Shown here: piece by piece, positions 1 through 10,900 of the stretch
Layout: the number at the start of each line of letters is the position of its first letter
How positions within the stretch are numbered: the first letter of the stretch is position 1
Origin: Gryganskiella cystojenkinii
Taxonomy: Eukaryota > Mortierellomycota > Mortierellomycetes > Mortierellales > Mortierellaceae
Length of the DNA: 29,659 bases
Direction: 5' to 3'
Assembly: GCA_015852425.1 (NCBI GenBank)
Contig: JAAAIG010000477.1
Location: forward strand, 1-29,659
Program-made: the position numbers and the translations under genes
The notes under the pieces: model-generated
Database searches by the model: none
The model's input: the letters and a program-made list of their open reading frames with translations, nothing else
Told to the model about the DNA's origin: nothing

Positions 1-270
1 GCAGAGGGACCTTTAAGCGATCATGGACGACATGCGCGAGGGAGTAGAAAGACTGCCACGGCTGTGCCCAAGACCTCAGTCTCCAGAAGAGCATCGCGTT
101 CTGTCAAGAGTCTCTCGGTTGGCCAAGAAGGAGGGTCGAGCGGTCCGCACTTGGGTTCGCAACGTGGTTCTAGTGTTGAACCAGAAGCCCCACAGAGACC
201 GACAGCAGTGGTGGCAGTGGCAACGAATGAGGTTAGGTCCCACCAGAGTCTGAGCCACCATCGCCAGTGA
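1..270 (+). CDS. Possible C-terminal end of an upstream gene (5' end outside the window)
   Basis: Frame 1 is open from the first base to a TGA at 268-270, giving 89 residues. The translation is rich in Ser, Arg, Gly and Pro (for example SVSRRASRSVKSLSVGQEGG), like the disordered tails of other proteins in this window. No domain is visible. A second overlapping frame has an ATG at 23 and runs to 253, but its Trp- and Gln-rich translation looks less like protein. I prefer the partial-gene reading because the frame enters open from the left edge. Neither frame can be proven coding here. If real, the gene is in tandem with RAD54, whose start codon is 313 bp downstream. Confidence 0.33.
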   Translation, partial: AEGPLSDHGRHARGSRKTATAVPKTSVSRRASRSVKSLSVGQEGGSSGPHLGSQRGSSVEPEAPQRPTAVVAVATNEVRSHQSLSHHRQ

Positions 271-582
271 TACAAATCAACACCGTATGCGTGTCTGCAA
301 ACACGTTTTGAAGTGGGGTATTTCAGCCAAATTTCCAAGTCCAACGCAGTATTTGCGATCGGCGGGAAACTAAGCACACCCCAATCTGCCTCACAGTGGT
401 GGCAAAAAGGGACGGCCCAAAAATACAAACGCGTTTTTTTCGCCTCTCTTCTCGTTTGACGAGACGACCACATTCTTCTTCTCTCACTCTCCTTTTCTCC
501 CATTGCATTCCTTCATTCCTTTCCCTCTCCCCTCCCCTTACCCTTCATTTCCTTGCACTCGTCACAATCACTTTATATCACA
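271..582 (+). promoter_or_regulatory. RAD54 upstream region with an MluI cell-cycle box (ACGCGT at 429-434)
   Basis: No gene is visible in this stretch. The last 120 bases before the ATG are strongly pyrimidine-rich, as in other 5' leaders of this window. A perfect ACGCGT hexamer sits at 429-434, about 150 bp upstream of the RAD54 start codon. In yeasts this hexamer (MCB) binds MBF and drives G1/S expression of replication and repair genes. One hexamer can arise by chance, so the role is inference. Confidence 0.35.
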
Positions 583-3500
583 ATGAAGCGTGGTCACTCG
601 GCCATCTCTCTCAAGAGACCCGCTTCCAAGATTCCTTTGCCTAGTTCTCAGGAACAGCAGGCACAACCAGCACAAACACCAGCTCAACCTCAATCACAAC
701 CATGTCCGACAACGCCACCCTCCTCTGACAACCTCAGTAGATCAGTCTCTGCTCCCTCCCCGTCCTCTGTTGCCACAAAGACATCACCCTCTTCCCTAAC
801 GACATCAAACGTCCTTGGCACTGTCTCGGTCGAGATTCCCGCCAGAAAGACCATCCTCAAAAAGAATCCAGGCTCAAAGTCACCCATCCCAAAAAAGGTT
901 GAATTCGTCGATGATTCCGAGGATGGTTCGTTGAGTGACCCAGACTATGACGAGGACGACGATATGTTCCAGAATCGCGGAGGGTCTCAGGAAGAAGAGG
1001 TCAACCTAGTCAAAGTTCCTCAGATCCCGTCACTTACTACGCAGAAACCTGTTGTCGCCACTTCCAAATCACCCTCACTACCTTCTGTACCGGTCTTGGC
1101 ATCGAAGCCGTCAACAGCGAAATCAAAGTCTCTGGTCACTTCACCCAGATCCAAACCGGTACCAAAGATCACAAGAGTCGAAGCCAGCGACGGCGATGAA
1201 GATGATGAAGAGGAAGAAGCAAAGCAGGAAGTAACACCTCCTTCACCACCTTCACCACCTTCAGTAGGGGCGGCAAAACCCAAGGTCACGGCAAAAACAA
1301 TAACCCTGGTCAAGCCAAAGCCTGTGCCTAGAATTACAAAGGTCGAACTCAGCGATGATAATGAAGAAGACGATTACGATGAGAACGATGGAGACGACGA
1401 GTCAGACTATGACTCGGATGGTGTCAGTCGGAAGCGAGTCAAAACCAGTCGGGTCACCCACCAATCCATCAAAGCCTCTTTGCCTGCGGCCACAACACGT
1501 ACCAGCCGATCAGGGCGAGCACCTCTGACAACGCTTAAGGTCACGATCTCCTCGAAACCACTCCCAACGACCAAGTCCGCCGCCTCTGGTGGCAAGGCGA
1601 TAGCCACGCTCGGCAAAAAATTCAAGGTTCCAACATTCACAAAACCCGGAATGGCGCCTGAACCCACGCGACAAGGAGCTGGTCAGTTGGGCGTCAAGAG
1701 AAGACCGGCCGTCGAAGGGAAATCAGCGCACGATTATACTCAGGAAGGCTCAATTATCCTTTATGACCCAGCCTGGGCTGTCTTGGATGAGGCGCAAAAG
1801 GAGGAAGAAAAGCTTATGAGTGCGTCCCAGGAACAATCCAAAGGCAGCGATGACGAGAATTCGCCGCCTCAAGTCATTATACCCAAAAAGGAAAAGGCAA
1901 AGTCAAAGTCAATCGCTGAGATCCTTGGACTCACAAAGACCAAAGAGGTTCCAAAAGTCCATGTTGTGGTAAGCACCGCAGCCATACTCGTGGTCAACGC
2001 TGGAACTCGATGGTCCAAAGACTAATATGATTTTGAATCAATGCTAGGTGGATCCGGTCCTTGCTCGAGTCTTGCGTCCACATCAAGTTGAGGGTGTCAA
2101 GTTCATGTACAAGTGCGCGACAGGAGCAATGCAATCGGACGCTTTTGGTTGCATCATGGCGGATGAGATGGGTCTCGGCAAGACGTTGCAGTGTATCGCG
2201 CTACTCTGGACCTTGCTGAAACAGTCACCAGACCCGGGAAAGGGCACGATCGAAAAGTGCATCATCTGCTGTCCATCGTCTCTGGTCCGTAACTGGGCAA
2301 ATGAGATTGTCAAGTGGCTCGGTCCCGGAAAGATTGGTGTGTTGTCCTGCGATGCCAAAGGCACCAAGGAGGACACTAATAATGCCATGCGGAGGTGGGC
2401 ATCTGCTAGGCAAAGAATGGTGGTGAACCCAGTGCTCATTATCAGTTACGAGAGTTTGCGCATGTACGCACCCATCCTGGCTCAAACACCGATTGGCCTA
2501 ATGCTCTGTGATGAAGGTCATCGTCTCAAGAATTCAGGTATATAACAAGAGCGGTTTCGCAGAGTGGTACCAAAAACGCTTGAATTCTGACAAAACACTT
2601 TTCATTTTCAATCACAATAGGATCGCAAACATTCGTGGCCTTGAACGAACTGAACGTGCAACGGCGTGTTATCTTGTCCGGAACGCCGATTCAAAACGAT
2701 CTGTCAGAGTATTTTTCGTTGTTGAACTTTGCAAATCCTGGTTTGCTCGGATCCACAGCAGAATTCCGAAAGAACTATGAGCTGCCTATTTTGCGTGGTC
2801 GAGATTCGGAAGCAACAGACCAAGAGCAAGAAATCAGTAACCAGAAGTTAACCGAGTTGTCAGGAGTTGTCAGCAAATTCATCATTCGCCGGACGAACGA
2901 TATTCTGTCGAAATACCGTAAGTGCTTTCGCCCTAAGAATGTCATTCTTGTGGACCTGTTTTGGACGCAAGCTTACGTTTACCTCATTTTGCCGTGCTTT
3001 AATAGTGCCTACAAAGTTTGAGCATGTTGTGTTCTGTAAGTTATCTCAGTTCCAGTTGGACCTGTACAACCATTTCATCAACTCGAAATCGATCCAAAGA
3101 CTACTTCGAGGTAACGGATCCCAGCCGCTCAAGGCGATTGGACTCCTCAAGAAACTCTGCAACCATCCCGATCTCTTGGACCTGCCTGATGATCTGGAAG
3201 GTTGTGAGAGTCTATTACCTCCCGAGTATCAAATCAAGGACGCTCGCAAATCCATGTCTCGTGGCGGCGTGATGGTCCAGACCGAGTTTTCGGGCAAGAT
3301 GCAAGTTTTGGACCGTATGCTGGCCAAGATCAAGAAAGAGACAACGGATAAGATTGTGCTGATTTCGAATTACACCCAGACTTTGGACATCTTTGAAAAG
3401 CTCTGTCGACAGAAGCAGTAAGTCATGGAAGATTGTTATCGTCTGATGATTTTATCCGCAATGTTTTCTTCTACTAACAAAGATTTTTTTTGGGTTGGAT

Positions 3501-4221
3501 AATAGGTATGGAGTCTTGCGTTTGGATGGAACGATGACGATTAACAAGCGACAAAAGTTAGTGGATCGATTCAACAACCCTGAAGGACACGAATTTGTGT
3601 TCTTATTGAGCAGTAAAGCCGGAGGATGTGGTCTCAACTTGATTGGTGCCAACCGATTGATCCTCTTTGACCCTGACTGGAACCCAGCCGCAGATCAACA
3701 GGCGCTCGCTCGTGTCTGGCGCGATGGTCAAAAGAAGGATTGTAAGTATATATTATCGCTAGTGTATGCCACCCTGTTCATGTTTATGTTATTCCTCTAC
3801 TTGACGTACACGCTAATTTTTGCTCTCTCACTTACTCAATCCAGGTTTCGTGTATCGCTTCATTGCAACGGGCTCGATCGAGGAAAAGATTTTTCAACGC
3901 CAATCTCACAAGCAGTCTCTGTCGTCTTGTGTCGTGGATGAGGATCAGGATGTGGAGCGTCATTTCTCTCAAGAGAACCTTCGACAACTGTTCCAGTTCA
4001 ATGCCACGACGGAATGTTGTGATACACACGAGACCTTCAAGTGTAAACGATGTGTCCAGGGTCGACAGATGGTCAAAGCTCCCTCGGTCTCTTACGGTGA
4101 TACCTCAACCTGGAATCATTTCCGAGGAGACCAAGATTTGCTCAAATTGCCAGACCCGTTGCTTAAGGCTGAGGCAGAGACTGGGGCGGTGTCGTTTGTT
4201 TTCCAGTATATCTCTCATTAG
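583..4221 (+). CDS. RAD54: DNA repair and recombination protein RAD54 (SNF2-family translocase)
   Basis: Rad54 is a nuclear double-strand-DNA translocase that works with Rad51 in homologous recombination, remodelling chromatin and promoting strand invasion. Exons are 583-1968, 2048-2537, 2621-2917, 3006-3417, 3506-3741 and 3845-4221; all introns are GT-AG, 79-103 nt, and join in phase to 1065 aa. Visible motifs are Walker [11 protein letters not shown] (lysine near residue 507), DEGH (617-620), the [10 protein letters not shown] block, [14 protein letters not shown], the C-terminal helicase motifs [13 protein letters not shown] and ARVWRDGQ, and a Cys/His cluster near 998-1010 ([13 protein letters not shown]) as in Rad54 tails. 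Residues 1-460 are mostly disordered, which explains the length above yeast Rad54 (about 900 aa). The start was chosen at 583; an upstream in-frame ATG at 553 would add 10 residues from the CT-rich leader. The [20 protein letters not shown] block favours Rad54 over Rdh54. Confidence 0.96.
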
Positions 4222-4268
4222 AGTGGTGTTTGAGTGGTTGAATATTTTTTTTGTTCTTGTGTCTCGTT

Positions 4269-4331
4269 TTTATTCACTTGTGGCTGAAAAAAGGTTGATT
4301 ATGTACAGTACAGTTAGTGACCACGAATAAA
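4269..4331. terminator. Overlapping poly(A) signals of two convergent genes
   Basis: AATAAA on the plus strand at 4326-4331 lies 105 bp past the RAD54 stop. TTTATT at 4269-4274 reads AATAAA on the minus strand, 150 bp past the stop of the Arb2-like gene. Each signal lies beyond the other, so the two mature 3' UTRs would overlap by tens of bases. The signals are seen directly; their use is inferred. Confidence 0.45.
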
Positions 4332-4423
4332 ATAATCCATGCCCAAAGAATTGTGAGTAGATCGGAAGTGAATGTGGTGGCGAGTTTGGAGGAAAAAAAA
4401 CAAGAATAGACGAAAGACACCTT

Positions 4424-6846
4424 CTACGTCCAAGATGCATCGGCTTCCTCGGGATCGACGGGCCAAGTCTCGTCAGGTTCCATCTCCTCGGCATCAAACG
4501 TGATCAGGGCCGTGGTGGGATCATCTTCCACAGGAGGTTGCAACACATCCTTGTAACGGTCAAAGGTATTGTCTCGATCGAGTCTCTTGGCAAAGAATCG
4601 GTTGATGAGTGGCATTGCTTCCAGGAGCGTCGCATCAAATTCCTCCGTCCCGGCCCTGACACAATTGCAGCCCATCCGGACATTGTAATCGATTATGCCT
4701 TTTTCTGACACCTCGGACTGGGCATATCCCACCGCGTTCTAGATGGTTGACAAAAAAAAAGAGGAAATAAAGTAAGAAGGATCCCGGACGGGGGGACTTC
4801 CTTTTTCGCCTAGAAAACAGGTACATCATTTCTTGAGTAGATGAGTTGTACGTACCAACGACCACCACTTTCGGAAATCCTTTAGGGTTTCATCGTGAAG
4901 GGAGTTGGTTCCTTCGATCAAGGCGATTGCCGATACTCGGTTCTTAAATGTCTCGACTACAACCATTGCGACAAAAAACACCATAGTAAGAGGACGGCCC
5001 CATTAGAGGGAGGAATCGTGGTCATTATTTCCGGGGGCTCTATTGGAAATCATCACAGAGAATCGTGTTTTTCCTCCACCGACTTACATTGTTCAAGAAG
5101 CGCCGTCATCAAGGAATGACATCCGTATTTGTGCCCAATGAAAAAGAATTCTTTGCACGGCGTTGGTCTATTACAAATAATTTTCAAATTAGATTAGGCA
5201 ACGGCACCAGTAAAACAGGTTGTCTTACTGGTATGGCAAATAAAATAGAGCCCCATTTACCTGAGAATGTTTCCCAGAACATAAGAGACGTGTTTCTCAG
5301 GACTTTCGAGATCTAGAAATGTGCAATGAGGAAAATAATGTTGTCGTTAGGAAAGAGCGAAGAAGAAAAATAAGTTGTAAACACGTGTGCAAACGAGCTC
5401 GACATGAAAAAAATCCTTGGGGGCAATACTTGGGATGAGGATATGTTGCTTCCTGTTCGCCGGGTTCTGAACCTGTCCAAACATTGTAGGGTACAAAAGA
5501 ACAATGATTCACCTGGTTAGACACCGAACGCATAATAGCTGTGTTGAATTCCTAGAGCGTCATTCCAAAGGTCGAAAAGTTTTAACCTCTGCTTGACCGT
5601 CGACCCAGTATTGAGCGTTCGGATTGAGAATGACAATCCCGAATCCTTCGTCGTGAGCCTTCTTGACGACCGAATACACCGAGCCTCCCTAGCGTTTTCC
5701 GTTTGACAACAGCATAAAGAGTTGAGAAAAACATACATTAGATAATCGCGAACTTAAAATGTAAGTCCTAGATCTTAAGACCTCAACTGCTCTTCATAAG
5801 CCTTTACCTCGGTCGTGTAATTGCAAACCAATCGACGGGACCAGCCACCAAGTCTAAGATGAGTCCCAACACATAAATAGAGTGGGACCGAAGTGAGTAG
5901 TTCTGACGTGATATTCAAATCACTTTCACGTTGTGATCATTGTTGAAACATCCTGCTGTGGACTTACGGCTCCATGATTCCAGGTGCGAGAACAAGGATA
6001 CGCTTGCATTTGTGAAGATCGTGTCTGAAAAACAAAAAAAAATAACACGGACAAAAAAGAAATCAATAAAAAAAAATAGTGTTTGGTTTCGCTATCCCAT
6101 CAACGTTACGAGAACAATCATTGGATGATTGCCATCCACGCAAAACTCACGAGACCAGGATGTGAGCATGAGGCGAAGTCTTTTCTTCCTCGGGTGGGAT
6201 ACCCAAAGGAACGACTTGTTTGACAAGACCGCACTCTTCCTCCAAACGCTGGTTCGTCACTCGAAGGACTGCCTCTGTTTGGTGATAGCGTGTCCCCACA
6301 AAAAATAAAATAAAAGGAAGTTTGGTGGCGTTAGTCAGGGGAAGGAGTGTTCTAGCGAAATGTTGCGTACAAAGAGCCTGAAGGTGGGTGTGGGTGTAGT
6401 AACTAGTGCGCTCTTGTTCTTAAAAGAAAGAGAGACGTTACCATTCAAGGCTTTGCCATGCAGTTCTTCGTTCTCTCTGTTCTTGGCCCGCAAGTCGAAC
6501 GAATATAGTTTTCCTATGAAAAAAAAAAAGAGTTTGGGTGTCAGTTTCGCGTAAATTGAATACTGTGCGTAATTGAATGCACAAAAACTCGGAGGGAACA
6601 GAATTCAATTTGAAAAGAAAACAGAGAGAAAGAGAGAGGAAGAGGGTTATCAAAGATCCAAGGTCTGTTTTGGGGAGCGACAGCGGCAAAAAAAAGTAAT
6701 TGTTGTTAATGAAAAGAGTGAAGAAATGAATAAAACTTGCCTTCTTTGTCGACAAGTCGCTTGTCCTCTCGGATGGTGAATCCTAATTCCTCAAGGGTTT
6801 TGGGGAAGACTGGGGGAGGGGGTTTTCTGACGATGCGGCGGTACAT
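4424..6846 (-). CDS. Arb2 / FAM172A-family alpha/beta-hydrolase-fold protein, eleven exons
   Basis: The Arb2 domain family includes fission yeast Arb2 (Argonaute siRNA chaperone complex, heterochromatin) and vertebrate ARB2A/FAM172A (nuclear, splicing). Exons on the minus strand are 6741-6846, 6442-6513, 6151-6274, 5968-6024, 5808-5853, 5587-5688, 5430-5472, 5261-5312, 5088-5167, 4856-4956 and 4424-4738. They join in phase to 365 aa. Family landmarks in order are FPKTLEELGF, KEGKLYSFDLR, RILVLAPGIMEPLGGWSRRL (about 109-128), GFGIVILNPNAQYW, ESPEKHVSYVLGN, FFFIGHKYGCHSL (208-220) and RVSAIALIEGTNSLHD. The tail is acidic. Intron 1 appears to be GC-AG (AG/GCAAGT); all others are GT-AG. The family nucleophile segment AHSYGG reads GHKYGC here, with Lys214 in the serine position, and the HGSG turn reads APGI, so a hydrolase is unlikely. 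The fifth intron acceptor was chosen because only that frame joins the ILIP and ESPEKH blocks. Confidence 0.88.
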
Positions 6847-7988
6847 GGTGTGTATGGGATGATAAGTGCTGCGAGTAAAAGTAATGGAATGAAAGACGTG
6901 GGGAGATAAACAAAGCAATGCATGCAGGTTTCTTTTGTTGGACGCGACCTTTTTCTTTTGCCCAGATAATTGCTGCACGTGATTTTTTACGTTTTCCGTT
7001 GGCTCGGAGACAGCGAGAAAAAAAAAGGAGCGTGTGCGTCCTAGAGGTACAGGCAGGCGTATGTTAGGCCGCCTTTTTCTTTTTGCAAAGTTTGAAAAAG
7101 AGTCAAAAAACAAAAATAGAGGAGACCGGCGATGAACGATAAGAAAAAAAAAATAATAAGCACCACAGACTGCAGAAACATGTCAAAGAACGTTCTCTGT
7201 CTCCTCCCCCCTCTTTTCATATCGGGAGTGATAAATGTGGTGCGGTTGTAAGAATAGAGAACGACGCGACGAAGAATGAGACAACAGCGCCTTTCGGAAA
7301 GCAGACAAAGATCTTTTACATACTTGGCGTTTAGTCATCTAGTCCCGACAGATGGCACTGTTTGCATATCTGTCCAACTTTTATTTGTTGGTCAGTTTGA
7401 AAGGAAAGAAGGCTTTGTAGGGCGGTGCCATGTCTTCAATATAGTCGAAAATGAACGTAACAAATGAGCGGGAAAGGGAGGATCCTTTACACAGCGATTA
7501 CCACGGAACTCGCATAAAATTAATATTTTTTCTTCCCCCCAACGACTTGGCCACTCTGTATGACTCTGTCTCTACTTCTATTCCCAATCACTTTTCCTTT
7601 GTCCTCTCCTCCTCTCCTCTCCTCTTTCGTCAGGTTCTTTTCATCCCTTCATTCTCTGTTCATATCCTCTTTTTTTTTGGCCTATCGCACGCACCAACTA
7701 TTACTTTTAATTTCGTTATCCTCGTTTCATTCTCGCTTTTCTCTTTTCATCTTCCTGTCAATCAGTCCCCTCGTTCCTCGACCACTGGAGCCGACCGCAC
7801 AAAAGTTACCCTACCCTTTCTTTTTCCACCCCCTCCCCCCCCCTATCGCGCCTTTCGAGTGTCATCCAGAGTTTGTCTGGACGCAACCACGGACTCTATT
7901 TTTTTTAGCCTTATCGAAGAACACCGATCAGATAAGAAAAAATCAACACGCACCTGGCAACCAGCATCCCATCATCACTTATCAAAAC
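6847..7988. promoter_or_regulatory. Divergent intergenic region between the Arb2-like and ankyrin-PH genes
   Basis: About 1.14 kb without a convincing gene. It must hold the promoters of both flanking, divergently transcribed genes. The right-hand 450 bases (about 7540-7990) are CT-rich on the plus strand, with a TCCTC-type run near 7600-7625, like the other leaders here. Long frames that cross this tract (for example from 7560) are products of that composition and merge with the real start at 7989. Several A-runs lie near 7016-7150. No TATA box in a convincing place was found. Confidence 0.5.
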
Positions 7989-10900
7989 ATGGCTCAAGCC
8001 GGGACCTGGAAGGTCATCATCCAGAACGGATCCCTTTCCAACATGCAAGAGCTGATTCGGCAATCCAATCCCAATGCGCCCCCACAATACAACCACCATG
8101 AAAGCAACGGCTGTGTCATCGACAACAACGACAGCAGCGATAACATCTATAGCAGTGAACAACAGGGGGCTGTAACAGCAGTGGCGACACCACCACTACA
8201 GCAGCCCATGCTCAAAGTCCTGAGGGAGACAATTCCTTCTGGTCTGCGGGACCGTGCCAAAAGCCTTCTCGGGATCGAGTTTGGGCCAAATGCAGGGTCT
8301 TGTTTCATGGACATGACGCCTTTACAATTCGCCATCTTGGTACAACGTGCGTCCACTACAGACGACCGTCATCAGTCCTCTGAGGCAGATGAGAGTCGCG
8401 TCCGTATTATTGATCTGCTTCTTGAGGTAAACGCGGGTTGTTATAGAAAACGAGAAACACAAAGAAAAAAGAAGCGCCTTTACGTGTTTACAGCTGTTTC
8501 TGCAAAAAGCATGTGGTAAATTGCAAAATGTTTTTTTTTTGGTCGCAGAAACCCTGGCTAAGCCGGTGTTCAAATTCCCCTTTCACTTTGAATAGGATCA
8601 GACCCCTGAAGAGGTAACCCGACACAGCCTTGGTGATAACAGCAATGTACTTCATCTGGCAGCTTTCCTTGGTCTGAAAGGGACATTGGAACGGTTGGTC
8701 CAATTCGGTTGCGATCCCTCGGTCAAGAATGGACTCGGATTCAATGCCATCGAGATCATGAGTGTCATGGATCCGTCCGAGAAAGAAGAAAAAGAAGAAG
8801 AGAGGGAGCAGCAACAAACCAGCCCGGGAGAGGATGCACTATCAAATGTTCGAGAGGTTAGGGCCGAAGAAGCCCTGGCGGTGGACGACACTTTGATGGT
8901 GCCCGTGCCAGAGTCGGATGCGGGTCAAGGCTGTGAGATCAACGACGACAACAGCAACAACAACAACGCCGCAGTGGACGATGATACTCCTCGAGTCATG
9001 GAGCACTCGCTCGAGAACTCTCCCGCGTCACCTCTCTCTCCCATTGACGACTCTCGCAGTCCCTATATTCAAGACGCACAGCTTCTCCAGCTCATCGAGC
9101 AAGACGCGATTCAAGAACAGATGCATCACCACTCTCATCAGATTCATTTCCTATCCGAGGACAAAGGCCATCGTCAATCGCCCATCACGGTCCATGACGG
9201 CTTGGATGTCGACTGCAGCGAGGACGACGACGACGATGTCGAAGATGGCTGCTACCGAATCCCTCGCGATCCTTCGATTTTCCAGCGCATCGTTTTGATC
9301 CCAAGTACGGAGCTATTGTTCTCCATCTTGAAGCCCTGCACCTCTGACTCCATGCCATTGGATGTGGCCGCGGACGCTTACCAAGCTTATTTGATCCGAT
9401 TGAACGTCCAGCGGAATCCTCATCAAGACCTTCCTCTCGACAGTTCACGACCTTTCGGTAAATCTCTCACCTGGAAACCTGTCAAGGAAGTTCAACTCTA
9501 CCTCAAGGTGGTGTCGTCAGAGAGCGATCTCAACGATAAAATCAGTACGGACGACTCTTCAGAGGAGAGCGACGATGACAAGTTCCTCGAACGTTACTAT
9601 GAACCAGTGTTTGACCCGTCCTACGAGGTTAAAGACGACAACAACAACGACAACAACGACGACCACAACGTCGACGACAGTGACGACAATGACGATGACG
9701 ATGACGATAAAGTCGAAAGCGAAAGTCCGAAATCGATGTACACCCTTGATCGACCTATCACGCCTCATCATGAAATCTGGAGCCAGCATCACAACAGCAG
9801 CCTAGATCTGAGTTCTCAAGCGGTTGTCGAAATACCCCTGTTTCCGAAATATCAACGCCCTCTACCGCCGATTCCACCGCAGGAGACGACGACGACGACT
9901 AGCGTTATAAAGACCAAGTCTGGCAGGGTGATTACTCCACCTCCACCTCTCCAATTGAGCCGATCTCCCGATGACCTCTCTGTCACCAAGAAAGCCGAAC
10001 CCCTGAGATCACCTCCACCCCCGGCGCCTTATACCCACCTGGCTCTGTTTTACAAACGTCGTCGCTCATTTACACCGACGTTACCTCCGTCCTCATCACA
10101 AACAGCTGCGTTAATGTCACCCATCGAGGAAACATCAACGAACACGCAGCAACAAAATATATTGTCGTCGTCCCTATTGGCTGACCGAGGATCTCCAGCA
10201 TCGAAAAAGGTTGGCGTGTCAGTTTTGGATCTGGATAAGCCTCTACCATCGACCCACCCAGGTGCACGAGCAATCTCGAGTTTGCGATCAACAATTCGTC
10301 GCAAGTGGTCCAGTCAACACCCGTTCAGGTCCCTTTCAGGTTCTATCCTGCCAACCAGCTCTTCGGTAAGGCGTTATAGCTAGTCCCACGGCGATAGAAA
10401 TGACGCTTTTTTTTGACTGGATTGTTCTCTAATGCTAATATCCATTCTTTGTATTTTTTTATACTTTTTTCATCAGATGAAAGTCACCACTGCAGGCGAC
10501 GACCAGAACTCAAGCATGGCTCGACATACTTCCCTTCCCATCTCGATCATCAACACCTTGCCCTTGTTTGACATCACGGTCTTTGAACCCAATCATCCAC
10601 AATCTCCCGAGGAACCCGGAGGAACCAGGTCTTCAACGCCGGTACGGTCACCACAACTTTACTCAGGCCAGGCTCCTCAAGTTTGTCATTCGTCATCCTC
10701 AGTAGTCCAGAGCAATCCCACTCAATGCGAGGATACAGCAGTCGGCGGGTCAGGGGCGTCAGAGCTATCCGCCTCTACGGTTGAGGTATCGGAACCGAAC
10801 TGGGGACTGGGTCTGAATGGATTCGTTCAAGACACTGCTCTCCCCCAATTCCAAATTTTGGATCAACGACGCGAGAAACGTAATAGTATCGTCAAAGACG

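Noticed and set aside
21..503. Minus-strand ORF of 160 codons at the left edge
   Set aside because: It has Trp/Arg/Cys-rich composition with no domain, and it covers the CT-rich RAD54 leader and the antisense of the better plus-strand frame.
5297..5533. Minus-strand frame reading VNHCSFVPYNVWTGSEPGEQ as an exon of the Arb2-like gene
   Set aside because: It leaves phase 2 at the GTATTG donor, which does not join to the clear ESPEKHVSYV exon. The acceptor at 5473-5474 with another frame joins perfectly.
7451..7988. Long plus-strand frames beginning at 7451 or 7560
   Set aside because: They are Phe/Ser/Leu-rich because the leader is CT-rich. The domain-bearing protein starts at ATG 7989 in the same frame as the second one.
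8548..8580. tRNA A/B-box-like words (TGGCTAAGCCGG, GTTCAAATTC) in intron 1 of the ankyrin-PH gene
   Set aside because: The boxes are almost adjacent, with no room for an anticodon arm.
9559..9792. Minus-strand Val-rich ORF over the Asp/Asn tract
   Set aside because: A composition artefact opposite GAC/AAC repeats in a real exon.
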